A stretch of 8,629 bases of DNA, taken from Gemmatimonadota bacterium. Its GTDB lineage: Bacteria; Gemmatimonadota; Gemmatimonadetes; Longimicrobiales; Gaopeijiaceae. The stretch spans positions 26,396 to 35,024 of the forward strand of contig PCCM01000084.1 in assembly GCA_002731735.1 (NCBI GenBank), in the 5' to 3' direction. Both the position numbers and the translations under genes were made by a program. The notes beneath the pieces are model-generated. The model ran no database searches. It was not told the DNA's origin and was given only the letters and a program-made list of their open reading frames with translations. This document shows positions 6,607 through 8,629 of the stretch, piece by piece; position 1 is the first letter of the stretch; each line of letters starts with the position of its first letter.

Positions 6607-8462
6607 GTTTCGGCCTCGCTCGTTCGGGCGGCCTCACTGGCCTGGGATCCGCCCTCTTCCACGAAGCCCGCCTCGCTCACAGGCGACGTCAGGGACAGTC
6701 CCAACTCAGCAAGATCGTGAGCCCCCAGTACCGTCGGCGCACCCTCGTAGAGGGCGCGAGCAGCGGTCGTCTTGGGAAACGCGATGACTTCTCTCAGGCT
6801 CGCCGCGCCGACAAAGAGCGCGACTAGCCGATCCACGCCGAATGCCACGCCCCCGTGGGGCGGCGCGCCCGAGGAGAGGGCGTTCAGCAGAAACCCGAAC
6901 TTCATGTCGATCTCGGCATCATCCAAGCCGAGCAAGCGAAGGATTCGACGCTGGAGCACCGTATCGTGGTTACGGATACTGCCCGACCCGAGTTCGACAC
7001 CGTTGAACACCAGGTCGTACGCCAGTCCGCGCACGCCGAGTGGCTCCTGCTCGAGCCGGTCTTCGTCTTCAGGATGAGGCATGACGAACGGATGGTGGTT
7101 CGCCGTCAACGCGCCATCGGGCCCCTCCTCGAAGACGGGAAAGTCCACGACCCATAACCACGCGTGTTCGCGATCCGGGGAAAGTTCGAGCGCCTCGATC
7201 GCGGCCAGCCTCGCCGCATCAAGGGCCGGCGAGGTCATTGAGTCGCTCCCGGCTGCGGCCAAGGCGAGGTCGCCTGGCTTCATTCCCACCTCGTCATACG
7301 CCTCCTCGTCCATGAAACGGGCGAGAGAGCCCGACCCTCCATCGTCCGTACGCTTGGCCCAGAGCAATCCAGGCGCGCCGGTCGCCTTGGCCTGGCCTTC
7401 GATCGCCTCGATCTGCTTTCGGGAGAGCGCCGCCCCTCCCTCGAGCAGGAGTCCACGGACGCGCCCTCCCTCCGCGACCGCAGCCTCAAACACCGGCGCG
7501 TCGAGCCTTGCCAGCGCTTTTGTCCAGTCCTGGATCTCCACGCCGTAGCGAAGATCGGGTCGGTCGGTCCCATAACGCTCCAGCGCCTCGGCATGCGTCA
7601 TCCGTGTGAAGGGTGCATGAGCCTCAATTCGCGGCGCCTCCACCGCGAGGGCAACCATGAGTCCCTCCATCCACCCGAGAATATCGTCGGGATCCACAAA
7701 GGAAGCCTCGACGTCGATCTGAGTGAACTCGGGCTGCCGGTCCGCCCTCAAGTCCTCGTCCCGGAAGCACCGCGCGATCTGAAAATAGCGATCGAAGCCC
7801 GCTACCATGCAGAGCTGTTTATAGATCTGCGGACTCTGCGGGAGAGCGTAGAACTCTCCGTGATGCACACGGCTAGGCACCAGATAGTCACGGGCACCCT
7901 CGGGGGTGGGCTTGGTCAGAATCGGAGTCTCGACTTCGATGAACCCCAACCTGTCCAAGTAATTTCGGCAGGCGAGAATGAGCCGGTGCCGGAGTTGGAG
8001 GTTCTCCTGGAGCTCGGTGCGACGGAGATCCAGCACACGATGCTTCAGCCGGAGTTCCTCCGACGGCAATTCGTCTTCGGGTCCACGGTAAACAGGGATG
8101 GCCGGGGTGTCGACATCGGTCAAGCGACGCAGAACCGACGCGCGGACCTCGATTTCGCCCGTAGGGATGTCCGGGTTTTGGTTCTCGCTGGGCCGAACCA
8201 CGACGGATCCAACCACGGCCACGACATCCTCAGCCCCCAACTGATGGGCGAGAGCCAACGATGCCGCATCCGTCCAATCGGGGCCAAGCGAAACCTGGAC
8301 CAGCCCGCTTCGGTCGCGAAGATCGAGGAAGACCAACCCACCCAGATCTCTTCGGCGGTGAACCCAGCCAGCCAACTCTACCTCGGCCCCCTCGTCAGCG
8401 GAGCGTATGCCCCCCAGCATTCGAGAGCGAAATGCGGTCCGTTCGATATCGATCTGGTTCAT
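6603..8462 (-). CDS. aspS: Aspartate--tRNA ligase (bacterial-type AspRS)
   Basis: A 619-residue class II synthetase that charges tRNA-Asp in the cytoplasm; bacterial AspRS is normally about 580-600 aa. Domains in order: N-terminal anticodon-binding OB fold (about 25-115, with AGWVHRRRDLGGLVFLDLRD), catalytic core with motif 1 region GFIEVETPILTKPTPEGARD (173-192), PQSPQIYKQL (208-217), motif 2 RCFRDEDLRADRQPEFTQID (231-250), the bacterial GAD insertion (about 300-430), and motif 3 with GVAFGVDRL (538-546). All expected catalytic segments are intact. After the usual end near residue 592 there is a tail of about 27 residues rich in Glu, Ser and Ala with no recognised function. Leu40, just after RRRD, is the residue type reported for discriminating AspRS (His in the Pseudomonas aeruginosa non-discriminating enzyme), which weakly suggests it charges only tRNA-Asp. 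The ATG at 8462-8460 is the only standard start after the in-frame TAG at 8522-8520. No clear Shine-Dalgarno precedes it. Confidence 0.97.
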   Translation of the reverse strand: MNQIDIERTAFRSRMLGGIRSADEGAEVELAGWVHRRRDLGGLVFLDLRDRSGLVQVSLGPDWTDAASLALAHQLGAEDVVAVVGSVVVRPSENQNPDIPTGEIEVRASVLRRLTDVDTPAIPVYRGPEDELPSEELRLKHRVLDLRRTELQENLQLRHRLILACRNYLDRLGFIEVETPILTKPTPEGARDYLVPSRVHHGEFYALPQSPQIYKQLCMVAGFDRYFQIARCFRDEDLRADRQPEFTQIDVEASFVDPDDILGWMEGLMVALAVEAPRIEAHAPFTRMTHAEALERYGTDRPDLRYGVEIQDWTKALARLDAPVFEAAVAEGGRVRGLLLEGGAALSRKQIEAIEGQAKATGAPGLLWAKRTDDGGSGSLARFMDEEAYDEVGMKPGDLALAAAGSDSMTSPALDAARLAAIEALELSPDREHAWLWVVDFPVFEEGPDGALTANHHPFVMPHPEDEDRLEQEPLGVRGLAYDLVFNGVELGSGSIRNHDTVLQRRILRLLGLDDAEIDMKFGFLLNALSSGAPPHGGVAFGVDRLVALFVGAASLREVIAFPKTTAARALYEGAPTVLGAHDLAELGLSLTSPVSEAGFVEEGGSQASEAARTSEAET

Positions 8463-8486
8463 TAGAAGGCTATTGAGGAAGTACAG

Positions 8487-8515
8487 TGGGCCGCGTTGCG
8501 GATGCCACGGGCCCA
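8487..8515 (-). promoter_or_regulatory. GC-rich hairpin 24 bases upstream of the aspS start
   Basis: Arms 8510-8515 and 8487-8492 (TGGGCC/GGCCCA on the minus strand) extend inward by 3 pairs (8507-8509 with 8494-8496) past a single unpaired base at 8493, around a 10-base loop (8497-8506). It would form a stable stem near the start codon. No U-tract follows, so it is not a classical terminator. Confidence 0.4.
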
Positions 8516-8516
8516 G

Positions 8517-8561
8517 CTCCTAGGCGGAGCGACGCGCCATAGCATTCGCTACGGCTAGGAG
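8517..8561 (-). promoter_or_regulatory. Stacked bulged hairpin in the aspS leader
   Basis: The outer helix CTCCTAG/CTAGGAG pairs 8555-8561 with 8517-8523 (7 bp). Directly stacked on it is the inner helix CCGTAGC-GAAT-GCTATGG (8548-8554 with 8537-8543), 7 pairs closed by a four-base loop. The 13 bases at 8524-8536 are left as a bulge. One inner pair is G-U in the minus-strand RNA but would be an A-C mismatch in plus-strand RNA, which points to a transcript in the aspS direction. Confidence 0.5.
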
Positions 8562-8578
8562 TTCCAACAACGGAGATG

Positions 8579-8598
8579 GGGTCGTGCCACCGCAACCC
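8579..8598 (-). promoter_or_regulatory. Hairpin with T-box-like UGGCAC element
   Basis: GGGTTG (8598-8593) pairs with CGACCC (8584-8579), including one G-U, around the loop CGGTGGCA. The loop holds UGGC followed by AC, similar to the UGGNACC bulge of T-box antiterminators. UGGC would pair with a GCCA tRNA end, and tRNA-Asp normally has G as its discriminator base. The rest of a T-box (specifier stem, AG bulge) would lie beyond the window edge, so this is only a hint. Confidence 0.15.
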
Positions 8599-8629
8599 TT
8601 CAACTTGTAAGGTCATTCCCTTCCTGTCC

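Larger units (their letters stand above)
8463..8629 (-). promoter_or_regulatory. Non-coding, structured leader upstream of aspS
   Basis: These 167 bases hold no gene I can support. Read on the minus strand they form several helices (listed separately). There is no U-rich run after any hairpin, so a simple intrinsic terminator is not supported, and there is no Shine-Dalgarno before the aspS ATG. A weak sigma-70-like pair (TTGGAA, 17 bases, TGCTAT) lies at about 8567-8539 but matches consensus poorly and overlaps a hairpin, so I do not call a promoter. The leader probably contains aspS expression signals, but its mechanism is unknown and its 5' limit is outside the window. Confidence 0.45.

Noticed and set aside
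7593..8465. Plus-strand open frame of 290 codons
   Set aside because: Antisense to the N-terminal half of aspS with no recognisable domain.
8487..8515. Intrinsic terminator before aspS
   Set aside because: The stem is GC-rich but no U-run follows on either strand.
8539..8567. Sigma-70-like promoter TTGGAA-17-TGCTAT for aspS
   Set aside because: Only about 4 of 6 and 3 of 6 consensus matches, and it coincides with the stacked hairpin; not supportable without transcription data.

Overview
This window reads as one leftward (minus-strand) cluster of housekeeping genes from a GC-rich bacterium. The two outermost genes are AspRS at the right and a MeaB/ArgK-type GTPase cut by the left edge. In transcription order the genes are aspS, phoH, pgpH (7TM-HD family), ybeY, mgtE, a broken ABC1/UbiB-type kinase gene, and meaB. 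Nearly every base from 1 to 8462 is accounted for. The gene content suggests an uncultured GC-rich bacterium with a Gram-negative style of gene organisation. Gemmatimonadota is my best guess, from remembered gene neighbourhoods only, and nothing in the window proves it.

Right end (8463-8629): a non-coding aspS leader. It contains a compact bulged hairpin, a second GC-rich hairpin close to the start codon, and a weak T-box-like UGGC element near the window edge. No convincing Shine-Dalgarno precedes aspS.

Middle (2754-8462): aspS, phoH and pgpH are joined by 4-base GTGA overlaps, in which the GTG start of the next gene shares bases with the TGA stop of the one before. ybeY follows pgpH after 17 bases, and its AGGAGG overlaps the pgpH stop codon. 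PhoH (ATPase), YbeY (rRNA-processing endonuclease) and the 7TM-HD protein (cyclic-di-AMP phosphodiesterase family) form a widespread neighbourhood. Here it is led by an aminoacyl-tRNA synthetase.

Left (1-2734): mgtE encodes a complete Mg2+ channel/transporter. After it comes the main anomaly. The next gene begins as an ABC1/UbiB/AarF kinase and ends as one (C-terminal two-helix membrane anchor, ATGA overlap with meaB), but the whole kinase core is missing and the two ends are in different frames. I read this as an in-place internal deletion that left a pseudogene. meaB follows and lacks only its extreme 3' end.

I see no mobile element, CRISPR array, tRNA or rRNA, and no defence-like system. 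The observations most worth a second look are the gutted ABC1 kinase gene and the structured aspS leader.
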